Below are positions 51,901 through 64,000 of a DNA stretch of 64,000 nucleotides, one piece after another (the first letter of the stretch is position 1; each line of letters begins with the position of its first letter). The stretch comes from Abelmoschus esculentus (taxonomy: Eukaryota; Streptophyta; Magnoliopsida; Malvales; Malvaceae), in assembly GCA_035048815.1 (NCBI GenBank), contig JAUCBN010000003.1, forward strand, positions 22,118,001 through 22,182,000, in the 5' to 3' direction. The notes under the pieces are model-generated. The model worked only from the letters and a program-made list of their open reading frames with translations, searched no databases and was not told the DNA's origin. The position numbers and the translations under genes were made by a program.

Positions 51901-54900
51901 CAGATTAATCTAAAGTTTTCAACTTTTTACTCGGTTAAAATTCGAACGGATTTTCTATAAAGCCTTTTTAGACATGCACCTTTTAATCCGAACAAAATGA
52001 TAACTAGATGTTATTAAATAAATTTTTTTGAGTTCAAATAATTAATTATGGGGTTTTAAACAAAATTATACAGATTAATTTAACATTTTTAGCTTTTTAC
52101 TCGGTTAAAATTTGAACGGGTTCTCTATAAAGACTTTTTAGACGTGGACGTTTTAATCCGAGCAAAACAAAAACCAGATGTTATTAAATGAAATTTTATG
52201 AGTTCAAATAGTTAATTATTGGATTTTGAACAAAATTATACAGATAAATCTAAAATTTTCAGCTTTTTACTCGGTTAAAATTTGAAAGGATTCTTTATAA
52301 AGCCTTTGTAGACATGCACGTTTTAATTCGAACAAAACAAAAACCATATATTATTAAATAAAATTTTATGAGTTCAAATAGTTAATTATGGGATTTTTAA
52401 CAAAATTATACAGATAGATCTAAAATTTTCAGCTTTTTACTCGGTTAAAATTCGAACGGATTCTCTATAAAGGAATTTTAGACATGCAAGTTTTAATCCC
52501 ACCAAAACGAAAACCTGATGTTATTAAATCAAATTTTATGAGATCAAATAGTTGAATATGGTCTTTTAAATAAAATTATACAGATTAATCTAAAATTTTT
52601 AGCTTTTTACTCGGTTAAAATTCGAACAAATTCTCTACAAAGCCTTTTTAGACATGGACATTTTAATCCCAACAAAACGAAAACAAGATTTTATTAAATG
52701 AAATTTTATGAGTTCAAATATTTAATTTTGAGCTTTTGAACAAAATTATACAGATTAATCTAAAATTTTCAGCTTTTTACTCAGTTAAAATTCGAACGGA
52801 TTCTCTATAAAGTCTTTTTAGACATGTACGTTTTATTCCAAAAAAAAACGAAAATCAGATGTTATTAAATCAAATTTTACGAGTTCAAATAGTTAATTAT
52901 GGGCTTTTGAATAAAATTATATAGATTAATCTAAAATTTTTAACTTTTTACTCGGTTAAAATTCGAACGAATTCTCTATAAAGCCTTTTCAGACATGCAC
53001 GTTTTAATCCGAACAAAACGATAACTGGATGTTACTAAAGCAAATTTCTTGAGTTCAAATAATTAATTATGAGGTTTTGAACAAAATTATACAAATTAAT
53101 CTAAAATTTTTAGCTTTTTACTCGGTTAAAATTTGAACGGGTTTTCTATAAAGCCTTTTTAGACGTGGACGTTTTAATCCGAACAAAACAAACTCCAGAT
53201 GTTATAAAATGAAATTTTATGAGTTCAAATAGTTAATTATTGGATTTTGAACAAAATTATACAGATAAATCTAAAATTTTTAGCTTTTTACTCGGTTAAA
53301 ATTTAAACGGATTCTCTTTAAAGTAATTTTAGACAAGCAAGTTTTAGTCTTAACAAAACGAAAATTAGATGTTATTAAATCAAATTGAACGAGTACAAAT
53401 AATTTATTATGGGCTTTTGAACAAAATTATATAGATCAATCTAAAATTTTCAACTTTTTACTCGGTTAAAATTCGAACGAATTCTCTATAAAGCCTTTTT
53501 AGACATGCACGTTTTAATCTGAACAAAACGATAACTAGATGTTATTAAATCAAAATTTTTGAGTTCAAATAATTAATTACGGGGTTTTGAACAAAATTAT
53601 ACAGATTAATCAAAAATTTTCAGCTTTTTACTCGGTTAAAATTTGAACGGGTTCTCTATAAAGCTTTTTCAGACGTGGACGTTTTAATCCGAACAAAACA
53701 AAAACTAGATGTTATTAAATGAAATTTTATGAGTTCAAATAGTTAATTATTGGATTTTGAACAAAATTATACCAATAAATCTAAAATTTTCAGCTTTTTA
53801 CTCGGTTAAAATTCGAATGGATTCTCTATAAAGCAATTTTAGACAAGAAAGTTTTAGTCCCAACAAAACGAAAATTAGATTTTATTAAATCAAATTTTAC
53901 GAGTTTAAATAGTTAATTATAGGCTTTTGAACAAAATTATACAGATTAATCTAAAATTTTCAACTTTTTACTCAGTTAAAATTCGAACGGATTCTCTATA
54001 ACGTACACGTTTTAATCCGAACAAAACGATAACCAAATATTATTAAATCGATTTTTTTGAGTTCAAATAATTAATTATGGTATTTTGAACAAAATTATAC
54101 AGATTAATCTAAAATTTTCAGCTTTTTACTCTTTTAAAATTTGAAAGGATTCTTTATAAAGCCTTTTTAGACATGTACGTTTTAATCCGAGCAAAACAAA
54201 AACCAGTTGTTATTAAATAAAATTTTATGAGTTCAAATAGCTAATTATGGGATTTTTAACAAAATTATACAAATAGATCTAAAATTTTCAGCTTTTTACT
54301 CGGTTAAAATTCGAACGGATTCTCTATTAAATGAAATTTTTAATCTTTCCAAAACGAAAACCAGATATTATTAAATGAAATTTTATGAGTTCAAATAGTT
54401 GAATATGGTCTTTTAAACAAAATTATATAGATTAATCTAAAATTTTTAGCTTTTTACTCGGTTAAAATTCGAACGAATTCTCTACAAAGCCTTTTTAGAC
54501 ATGCACATTTTAATCAAAACAAAAGGAAAACAAGATTTTTTTAAATGAAATTTTATGATTTCAAATATTTAATTTTGAGCTTTTGAACAAAATTATACAG
54601 ATTAATCTAAAATTTTCAGCCTTTTACTCGGTTAAAATTTGAACAGATTCTGTGTAAAGCAATTTTAGACAAACAAGTTTTAGTCCCAACAAAATGAAAA
54701 TTAGATGTTATTAAATCAAATTTTACGAGTTCAAATAGTTAATTATGGGGTTTTGAACAAAATTATATAGATTAATCTAAAATTTTCAACTTTTTACTCG
54801 GTTAAAATTCGAACGAATTCTCTATAAAGCCTTTTTAAACATACACGTTCTAATCCGAACAAAACGATAACTAGATGTTATTAAATCAAATTTTTTGAGT

Positions 54901-57900
54901 TCAAATAATTAATCATGGGGCTTTAAACAAAATTATATAGATTAATCTAAAATTTTAAGCTTTTTACTCGGTTAAAATTTGAACGGGTTCTCTGTAAAGC
55001 CTTTTTAGACGTGGACGTTTTAATCCGAACAAAATAAAAACCAGATATTATTAAATGAAATTTTATGAGTTCAAATAGTTAATTATGGGATTTTTAACAA
55101 AACTATACAAATAAATCTAAAATTTTCAGCTTTTTACTCGGTTAAAATTCAAACAGATTCTCTATAAAGCAATTTTAGACAAGTAAGTTTTAGTCCCAAC
55201 AAAACAAAAATTAGATGTAATTAAATCAAATTTTACGAGTTCTAATAGTTAATTATGGGCTTTTGAACAAAATTATACAGATTAATCTAAAATTTTCAAC
55301 TTTTTACTCGGTTAAAATTTGAACGGATTCTCTATAAAGCCTTTTTAGACATGCACGTTTTAATCCGAACAAAATGATAACTAGATGTTTTTAAATCAAA
55401 TTTTTTGAGTTCAAATAATTAATTATGGGGTTTTGGACAAAATTATACAGATTAATGTAAAATTTTTAGCTTTTTACTCGGTTAAAATTTGAAAGGATTC
55501 TTTATAAAGCCTTTTTAGACATGCACGTTTTATTCCGAACAAAACAAAAACCAGATGTTATTAAATAAAATTTTATGAGTTAAAATAGTTAATTATAGGA
55601 TTTTTAACAAAATTATACAGATAGATCTAAAATTTTCACCTTTTTACTCGGTTAAAATTCGAATGGATTCTCTATTAAGCAATTTTAGACATGCAAGTTT
55701 TAGTCCCACCAAAACGAAAACCAGATGTTATTAAATGAAATTTTATGAGTTCAAAGAGTTGAATATGGTCTTTTAAACAAAATTATACAGATTAATCTAA
55801 AATTTTTAGCTTTTTACTCGGTTAAAATTCGAACGAATTCTCTATAAAACCTTTTTAGACATGCACATTTTAATCACAACAAAACGAAAACAAGATTTTA
55901 TTAAGTGAAATTTTATGAGTCCAAATATTTAATTTTGAGCTTTTGAACAAAATTATACAGATTAATCTAAAATTTTTAGCTTTTTACTCGGTTAAAATTC
56001 AAACGGATTCTCTATAAAGTCTTTTTAGACATGCACGTTTTAATCCCCGAAAAACAACAACCATATGTTATTAAATCAAATTTTATGAGTTCAAATAGTT
56101 AATTATGTGATTTTGAACAAAATTATACAGATAAATCTAAAATTTTCAGCTTTTTATTTGGTTAAAATTCGAACGAATTATCTATAAAGCAATTTTAGAC
56201 AAGCAAGTTTTAGTCCCAACAAATCAAAAAACGAATGTTATTAAATCGAATTTTATGAGTTCAAATAGTTGAATATAGGCTTTTGAACAAAATTATACAG
56301 ATTAATCTAAAAATTTTAGGTTTTTACTCGTTTAAAATTTGAACTGATTCTCTATAAAGCCTTTTTAGACATGTACATTTTAGTCCCAACAAAATGAATA
56401 CAAGATTTTATTAAATGAAATTTTCTGAGTTCGAATATTTAATTTTGAGCTTTCGAAGAAAATTATACAGATTAATCTATAATTTTCAGCTTTTTACTCG
56501 GTTAAAATTCGAACGGATTCTCTATAAAGCAATTTTAGACAAGCAAGTTTTAATCCCAATAAAACAAAAATTAGATGTTATTAAATCAAATTTTATGAGT
56601 TCAAATAGTTGAATATGGGCTTTTGAACAAAATTATACAGATTAATCTAAAATTTTTAGCTTTTTACTCGGTTAAAATTCGAACGGATTCTCTATAAAGC
56701 CATTTTAGACATGCACGTTTTAATCCCAACAAAATAAAAACAAGATTTTATTAAATAAATTTTATGAGCTCAAATATTTAATTTTGAGCTTTTGAACAAA
56801 ATTATACTGATTAATCTAAAAATTTAAGCTTTTTACTGGGTTAAAATTCGAACAGATTCTCTATAAAACCTTTTTAAACATGCACGTTTTAATCCCAACA
56901 AAACGAAAATCAGATGTTATTAATATCAAATTTTACGAGTTCAAATAGTTAATTATGGTCTTTTGAACAAAATTATACATATTAATCTAAAATTTTCAGG
57001 TTTTTACTCGTTTAAAATTTGAACAGATTCTCTATAAAGCCTTTTTAGACGTGGACGTTTTAGTCCAAACAAAACAAAACCAGATGTTATTAAATCAAAT
57101 TTTAAGAGTTTAAATAGTTAATTATGAGATTTTGAACGAAATTATACAGATAAATATAAAATTTTCAGCTTTTTACTTGGTTAAAATTCGAACGGATTCT
57201 CTATAAAGCAATTTTAGACAAGCAAGTTTTAATCCCAGTAAAACAAAAATTAGATGTTATTAAATCAAATTTTATGAGTCCAAATAGTTGAATATGGGCT
57301 TTTGAACAAAATTATACAGATTAATCTAAAATTTTTAGCTTTTTACTTGGTTAAAATTCGAACGGATTCTCTATAAAACCATTTTAGACATGCACGTTTT
57401 AATCCCAACAAAACGAAAATCAGATGTTTTTAAATAAAATTTTATGAGTTCAAATAGTTAATTAAGGGGTTTTGAACAAAGTTATACAAATTAATCTAAA
57501 ATTTTTAGCTTTTTACTTGGTTAAAATTTGAACGGATTCTCTATAAAGCCTTTTTAGACATGCACGTTTTAACCGAACAAAAAGATAACTAGATGTTATT
57601 AAATCAACTTTTTTGAGTTCAAATAGTTATTTATGGGCTTTTGAACAAAATTATACAAATTAATCTAAAATTTTCAACTTTTTACTCGATTAAAATTCGA
57701 ACAGATTCTCAATAAAGCCTTTTTAGACATGCACGTATTAAACCGAACAAATCGATAAGTAGATGTTATTAAATCAAATTTTTTGAGTTGAAATAATTAA
57801 TTATGGGCTTTTGAACAAAATTATACAAATTAATCTAAAAGTTTCAGCTTTTTACTCAGTTAAAATTTGAATGGATTCTCTATAAAGCCCTTTTAGACAT

Positions 57901-60900
57901 GCATGTTTTAATCCGAATAAAACAAAATCCAGATGTTATTAAATAAAATTTTATGAGTTCAAATAGTTAATTATGGGATTTTGAACAAAATTATACAGAT
58001 AAATCCTAAATTTTCAGCTTTTTAATTCCAGCAAAATGAAAACTAGATTTTATTAAATGAAATTTTATGAGTTCAAATAGTTAATTTTGAGCTTTTGAAT
58101 AAAATTATACTGATTAATCTAAAATTTTTAGCTTTTTACTCAGTTAAAATTCGAACGGATTCTCTATCAAGCCTTTTTAGACATACACGTTTTAATCCCA
58201 ACAAAACGAAAATCAGATGTTATTAAATCAAATTTTATGAGTTCAAATAGTTAATTTAGGTCTTTTGAATAAAATTATACAGATTAATCTAAAATTTTCA
58301 GCTTTTTACTCAGTTAAAATTCGGACAGATTTTCTATAAAGCCTGTTTAGACATGCACATTTTTATCCAAATACAATTTTTTGAGTTCAAATAATTAATT
58401 TCAATCACACCAAAACGAAAACCAGATGTTATTAAATTAAATTTTATGAGTTCAAATAGTTGAATATGGTCTTTTAAACAAAATTATATAGATTAATATT
58501 AAATTTTTAGCTTTTTACTCGGTTAAAATTCGAACGTATTCTATACAAAGCCTTTTTAGACATGCACATTTTAATCCCAACAAAACGAAAACAAGATTTT
58601 ATTAAATGAAATTTTATGAGTTCAAATATTTAATTTTGAGCTTCTGAACAAAATTATACAGATTAATCTAAAATTTTAAGCTTTTTACCGGTTAAAATTC
58701 GAACGGATTCTCTATAAAGCCTCTTTAGACATACACGTTTTAATCCCAACAAAACAAAAATCAGATGTCTTTAATATCAAATTTTACGAGTTCAAATAGT
58801 TAATTATGGTCTTTTGAACAAAATTATACATATTAATCTAAAATTTTCAGCTTTTTACTCGTTTAAAATTTGAACGGATTCTCTATAAAGCCTTTTTAGA
58901 CGTGCACATTTTAATCTCAACAAAACGAAAATCAGATATTATTAAATCAAATTTTACGAGTTCATATATTTAATTTTGGGCTTTTGTACAAAATTATACA
59001 GATTAATCTAAAATTTTCAACTTTTTACTCGGTTAAAATTCGAACGGATTCTTTATAAAGCAATTTTAGACATGCAAGTTTTAATCCCACCAAAACGAAA
59101 ACCAGATGTAATTAAATCAAATTTTATGAGTTTAAATAGTTGAATATGGTCTTTTAAACAAAATTATACAGATTAATCTAAAATTTTTAGCTTTTTACTC
59201 GGTTAAAATTTGAACGGGATCTTTATAAAGCCTTTTTAGACGTGGACGTTTTAATCCAAACAAAACAAAAACCAGATGTTATTAAATGAAATTTTATGAG
59301 TTCAAATAGTTAATTATTGGATTTTGAACAAAATTATACAGATAAATCTAAAATTTTCAGCTTTTTACTCGGTAAAAATTCGAACGGATTCTCTATAAAG
59401 CAATTTTAGACAAGCAAGTTTTAGTCCTAACAAAACGAAAATTAGATGTTATTAAATCAAATTTTACAAGTTCAAATACTTAATTATGGGCTTTTGAACA
59501 AAATTATACAGATTAATCTAAAATTTTCAACTTTTTACTCGTTTAAAATTCGATCGGATTCTCTATAAAGCCTTTTTAGACATGCACGTTTTAATCTGAA
59601 CAAAACGATAACTAGATGTTATTAAATCAATTTTTTGAGTTCAAATAATTAATTATGGAGTTTTGAACAAAATTATATAGATTAATCTAAAATTTTTAGC
59701 TTTTTACTCGGTTAAAATTCGAACGTGATTCTCTACAAAGCCTTTTTAGACATGCACGTTTTAATCCCAACAAAACGAAACCAGATGTTATTAAATCAAA
59801 TTTTACGATTTCAAATAGTTAATTATGGGATTTTGAACAAAATTAGACAGATAAATCTAAAATTTTCAGCTTTTTACTCGGTTAAAGTTCAAACAGATTC
59901 TCTATAAAGCAATTTTAGACATGCAAGTTTTAATCCCACCAAATCCAAAACCAAATGTTATTAAAAAAAATTTTATGAGTTCAAATAGTTGAATATGGTC
60001 TATTAAATAAAATTATACAAATTAATCTAAAATTTTTAACTTTTTACTCGGTTAATATTCCAACGGATTCTCTATAAAGCCTTTTTAGACGTAGACATTT
60101 TATTCCGAACAAAACAAAAACCATATTTATTAAATCATATTTTTTGAGTTCAAATAATTAATTATGAGCTTTTGAACAAAATTATATAAATTAATCTAAA
60201 ATTTTCAACTTTTTACACGGTTAAAATTTAAACGGATTCTCTATAAAGCCTTTTTAGACATGCAAGTTTTAATCCGAACACAACGTTAACTAGATGTTAT
60301 TAAATCAAATTTTTTGAGTTCAAATAATTAATTATTGGCTTTTGAACAAAATTATACAGATTAATCTAAAAGTTTTAGCTTTTTACTCGAATAAAATTCG
60401 AACGGATTCTCAATAAAGTCTTTTTAGACATGCAAGTTTTAATCCCACCAAAACGAAAACCAGATGTTATTAAATCAAATTTTATGAGTTCAAATATTTA
60501 ATTTTGTGCTTTTGAACAAAATTATACAGATTATTCTAAAATTTTCAGCTTTTTACTCGGTTAAAATTTGAACGGATTCTCATAAAGCCTTTTCAGACAT
60601 GCACGTTTTAATCCGAACAAAACAAAAAACATATGTTATTAAATCAAATTTTATGAGTTCAAATAGTTAATTATGGGATTTTGAACAAAATTATATAGAT
60701 AAATCTAAAATTTTCAGCTTTTTTGTCGGTTAAAATTCGAACGGGTTCTCTATAAAGCAATTTTAGACAAGCAAGTTTTAATCCCAACAAAATGAAAACC
60801 GAATATTATTAAATTGAATTTTATGAGTTCAAATAGTTCAATATGGGCTTTTGAATAAAATTATACAGATTAATATAAAATTTTTACTATTTTACTCGGT

Positions 60901-63900
60901 TAAAATTCGAACAGATTCTCAACAAAGCCTTTTTAGACATACACATTTTAATTCCAACAAAATGAAAACCAGATTTTATTAAATGAAATTTTATGAGTTA
61001 AAATATTTAATTTTGAGCTCTTGAACAAAATTATACAGATTAATCTAAAATTTTCAGCTTTTTACTCGGTTAAAATTCAAACGGATTCTTTATAATGCCT
61101 TTTTAGATATGCACGTTTTAACCCCAACAAAACGAAAATCAAATGTTATCAAATCATATTTTACGAGTTCAAATAGTTAATTATAGTCTTTTGAATAAAA
61201 TAATACAGATTAATCTAAAATTTTCAACATTTTACTCGGTTAAAATTTAAACGGATTCCCTATAAAGCCTTTTTAGACATGCACGTTTTAATCCGAACAA
61301 AACGATAACTAGATGTTATCAAATCAAATTTTTTGAGTTCAAATAATTAATTATGGGGTTTTGAACAAAATTATACAGATTAATCTAAAATTTTCAGCTT
61401 TTTACTTAGTTAAAATTTGAACGGGTTCTCTATAAAGCCTTTTTAGACGTGGACGTTTTAATCCGAACAAAACAAAAACCAGATGTTATTAAATGAAATT
61501 TTATGAGTTCAAATAGTTAAATATGGGATTTTTAACAAAATTATACAGATAAATCTAAAATTTTCTTCTTTTTACTCGGTTAAAATTCGAACGGATTCTT
61601 TATAAAGCAATTTTAGACATGCAAGTTTTAATCCCACCAAAACGAAAACTAGATGTTATTAAATCAAATTTTATGAGTTCAAATAGTTGAAATTGGTCTT
61701 CTAAACAAAATTATACATATTAATCTATAATTTTATTCGGTTAAAATTTGAACGAATTCTCCAAAGAGCCTTTTTAGACATACACATTTTAATCCTAACA
61801 AAACGAAAACAAGATTTTATTAAATATTTAATTATGAGCTTTTGAAAAAAATTATACAGATTAATCTAAAACTTTCAGCTTTTTACTCGGTTAAAATTCA
61901 AATAGATTCTCTATAAAGCCTTTTTAGACATGCACGTTTTAATCCAAACAAAACCAAGATCAGATGTTATTAAATCAAATTTTACAATTTCAAATAATTA
62001 ATTATGGACTTTTGAACAAAATTATACAGATTAATCTAAATTTTTTAGCTTTTTACTTGGTTTAAATTTGAAATGATTCTCTATAAAGCCTTTTTAGACG
62101 TGGACGTTTTAATCTGAACAAAACAAAAAACATATATTATTAAACGGATTCTCTATAAAGCAATTTTAGACAAGCAAGTTTTAATCCCAACAAAACGAAA
62201 ATTAGATGTTATTAAATCAAATTTTGTGAGTTCAAATAGTTGAATATGGGCTTTTGGACAAAATTATACATATTAATCTAAAATTTTTAGCTTTTTACTC
62301 GGTTAAAATTCGAACGGATTCTCTCAAAGCCTTTTTAGACATGCATATTTTAATCTCAACAAAAGGAAAACCAGATTTTATTACATGAAATTTTATGAGT
62401 TCAAATATTTAATTTTGAGCTTTAGAATATAATTATACATATTAATCTAAAATTTTTAGCTCTTTTACTTGGTTAAAATTCGAAGGGATTCTCTACAAAA
62501 CCTTTTTAGACATGCACATTTTAATCTCAACAAAACGAAAACAAGATTTTATTAAATGAAATTTTATGAGTTCAAATATATAATTTTGAGCTTTTGAATA
62601 AAAATTATACATATTAATCTAAAATTTTCAACTTTTTAGTCGGTTAAAATTCGAACAGATTTTCTATAAACCCTTTTTAGACATGCACGTTTTAATCCGA
62701 ACACAACGATAACGAGATGTTATTAAATCAAATTTTTTGAGTTCAAATAATTAATTATGGGCTTTTGAACAAAATTATACAGATTAATCTAAAATTTTAA
62801 ACTTTTTACTCGGTTAAAATTCGAACAGATTCTCTATAAAGCCTTTTTAGATGTGGACGTTTTAATCCGAACAAAATAAAAACCAGATGTTATTAAATGA
62901 AATTTTATGAGTTCAAATAGTTAATTATGGGATTTCGAATAAAATTATTCAAATAAATCTAAAATTTTTAGCTTTTTACTCGATTAAAATTCGAACGGAT
63001 TCTCTATAAAGCAATTTTAGAAATGTACGTTTTAATCCCAACAAAATGAAAACCAAATATTATTAAATCAAATTTTATGAGTTCAAATAGTTGAATATGG
63101 TCTTTTAAACAAAATTATACAGATTAATATAAAATTTTTAGCTTTTTACTCGGTTAAAATTGGAATGAATTCTCTACAAAGCCTTTTTAGACATGCACAT
63201 TTTAATCCCAACAAAAAGAAAACCATATTTTATTAAATGAAATTTTACGAGTTTAAATATTTAATTATGAGCATTTAAATAAAATTATACAGATTAATCT
63301 AAAATTTTTAGCTTTTTACTCGGTTAAAATTCGAATGGATTCTCTACAAAGCCTTTATAGACATGCACGTTTTAATCCCAACAAAACGAAAACCAGATGT
63401 TATTAAATCAAATTTTATGAGGTCAAATAGTTAATTATGGGCTTTTGAGCAAAATTATACAAATTAATCTAAAATTTTCAACTTTTTAGTAGGTTAAAAT
63501 TCGAACAGATTCTCTTTAAAGCCTTTTTGGACATGCACGTTTTAATCCAAGCAAAACGATAACAAGATGTTACTAAATCAAATTTTTTGAGTTCAAATAA
63601 TTAATTATGGGCTTTTGAACAAAATTATACAGATTAATCTAAAAATTTCAGCTTTTTACTCGGTTAAAATTTGAACGGATTCTCTATAAAGCCTTTTTAG
63701 ACATGCACGTTTTAATTCGAACAAAACAAAATCCAGATATTATTAAATAAAATTTTATGAGTTCAAATAGTTAATTATGGGATTTTGAATAAAATTATTC
63801 AGATAAATCTAAAATTTTCAGCTTTTTACTCGGTTAAAATTCGAACGGGTTCTCTATAAAGCAATTTTAGACATGCAAGTTTTAATCCACCAAAACGAAA

Positions 63901-64000
63901 ACCAGATGTTATTAAATAAAATTTTATGAGTTCAAATAGTTGAATATGGTCTTTTAAACAAAATTATACAGATTAATATAAAATTTTTAGTTTTTTACTC
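45968..64000. repeat. Divergent sat170 flank
   Basis: About 106 monomers follow with no long exact periodicity. They are clearly more diverged than those in the ordered core. A residual order is visible: monomers with aagatttt(a/t)tt are often followed by one with aaaatcagatg, then gataactagatg, then gtggacg, then caagcaag (for example 48,980-49,650 and 51,650-52,150, with partial runs at 50,800, 52,680 and 58,560). Many monomers have internal deletions or fusions, for example near 46,828, 48,838, 54,000, 54,330, 58,025, 58,375, 61,735, 61,825 and 62,143. This is the pattern expected of an old satellite no longer homogenised. The array runs off the right edge of the window. Confidence 0.9.
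50592..50757. repeat. 93-bp truncated monomer duplicated in tandem
   Basis: A shortened monomer joins acagattaatct...acgtgattctctacagcct to ttgaacat and is repeated with an offset of 93 bp (50,592 and 50,685). The joint lacks about half of a normal monomer. The identical acgtgattctctacagcc variant in both copies shows a recent local duplication of an already deleted unit. Confidence 0.8.

Larger units (their letters stand above)
27168..64000. repeat. Satellite array of about 170 bp (sat170)
   Basis: This is a continuous head-to-tail array of a very AT-rich monomer. Monomer starts (ctttttactcgg) fall at 28,881, 29,051, 29,220, 29,390, 29,560 and 29,730, giving a period of 169-170 bp. Best conserved are the parts around tttttactcggttaaaatt, aacggattctctataaag and attatacagattaatctaaa. 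The middle is variable (acatgcacg, acgtggacg or acaagcaag, followed by gataactag or aaaaccag forms). Some monomers pair ttttttgagttcaaataatt with gataactag, others pair ttttatgagttcaaatagtt with aaaaccag. A period near one nucleosome repeat and homogenised sub-arrays are typical of centromeric satellites. No genes are visible; the two short open frames near 56.4 and 59.7 kb are chance. Confidence 0.96.

Noticed and set aside
56415..56612. 65-residue open frame in sat170
   Set aside because: It lies wholly inside ordinary monomers, has satellite composition, and is not kept open in neighbouring monomers.
59725..59907. 60-residue open frame in sat170
   Set aside because: It arises from a one-base insertion in a monomer. 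There is no family resemblance and no conservation between monomers.

Overview
The window is almost entirely repetitive nuclear DNA from a plant, most likely an angiosperm. The evidence is the pairing of long satellite arrays with a Ty3/gypsy chromovirus whose protease, integrase tail and lack of a chromodomain resemble the plant CRM (centromeric retrotransposon) clade. I cannot name the species. There is no intact protein-coding gene, rRNA, tRNA or CRISPR array.

Layout. (1) 1-20,946 and 21,888-22,050: a moderately GC-rich satellite with a 33-bp basic unit (sat33). Three unit types alternate to give a 99-bp trimer. Larger blocks of about 0.7-1.1 kb recur across the array, so the hierarchy is 33 bp, then 99 bp, then kilobase blocks. 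Because 33 is a multiple of three, two antisense frames stay open for long distances. I treat these as by-products of the period, not genes. (2) 20,952-21,882: a 931-bp solo LTR (TG...CA) inserted in sat33, flanked by a perfect 5-bp target-site duplication (gcaag). (3) 22,051 to about 27,167, minus strand: the 3' part of a decayed CRM-like chromovirus with a candidate 3' LTR, polypurine tract, integrase, RNase H, reverse transcriptase and protease. Gag, the primer-binding site and the 5' LTR are missing. Pol carries at least four frameshifts, two nonsense codons and an in-frame deletion inside the integrase core. (4) About 27,168-64,000: a very AT-rich satellite with a monomer of about 170 bp (sat170).

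The most striking structure is in sat170. From 27,537 to 45,967 the monomers form a true higher-order repeat (HOR): five consecutive copies of 4,060, 4,230, 3,211, 3,211 and about 3,719 bp, made of 24, 25, 19, 19 and 22 monomers. Monomer identity runs along the copies in the same order. The 19-mer form can be derived from the 25-mer by loss of exactly six monomers between two homologous monomer pairs. Copies 4 and 5 share private variants, so they are probably the youngest duplicates. This homogenised core is flanked by divergent monomers, a short stretch on the left and about 18 kb on the right, where an eroded monomer order is still visible.

Taken together, a nucleosome-sized satellite with an HOR core, a CRM-like element, a second satellite and nested LTR debris suggest centromeric or pericentromeric heterochromatin. 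Sequence alone cannot show that the region binds CENH3.
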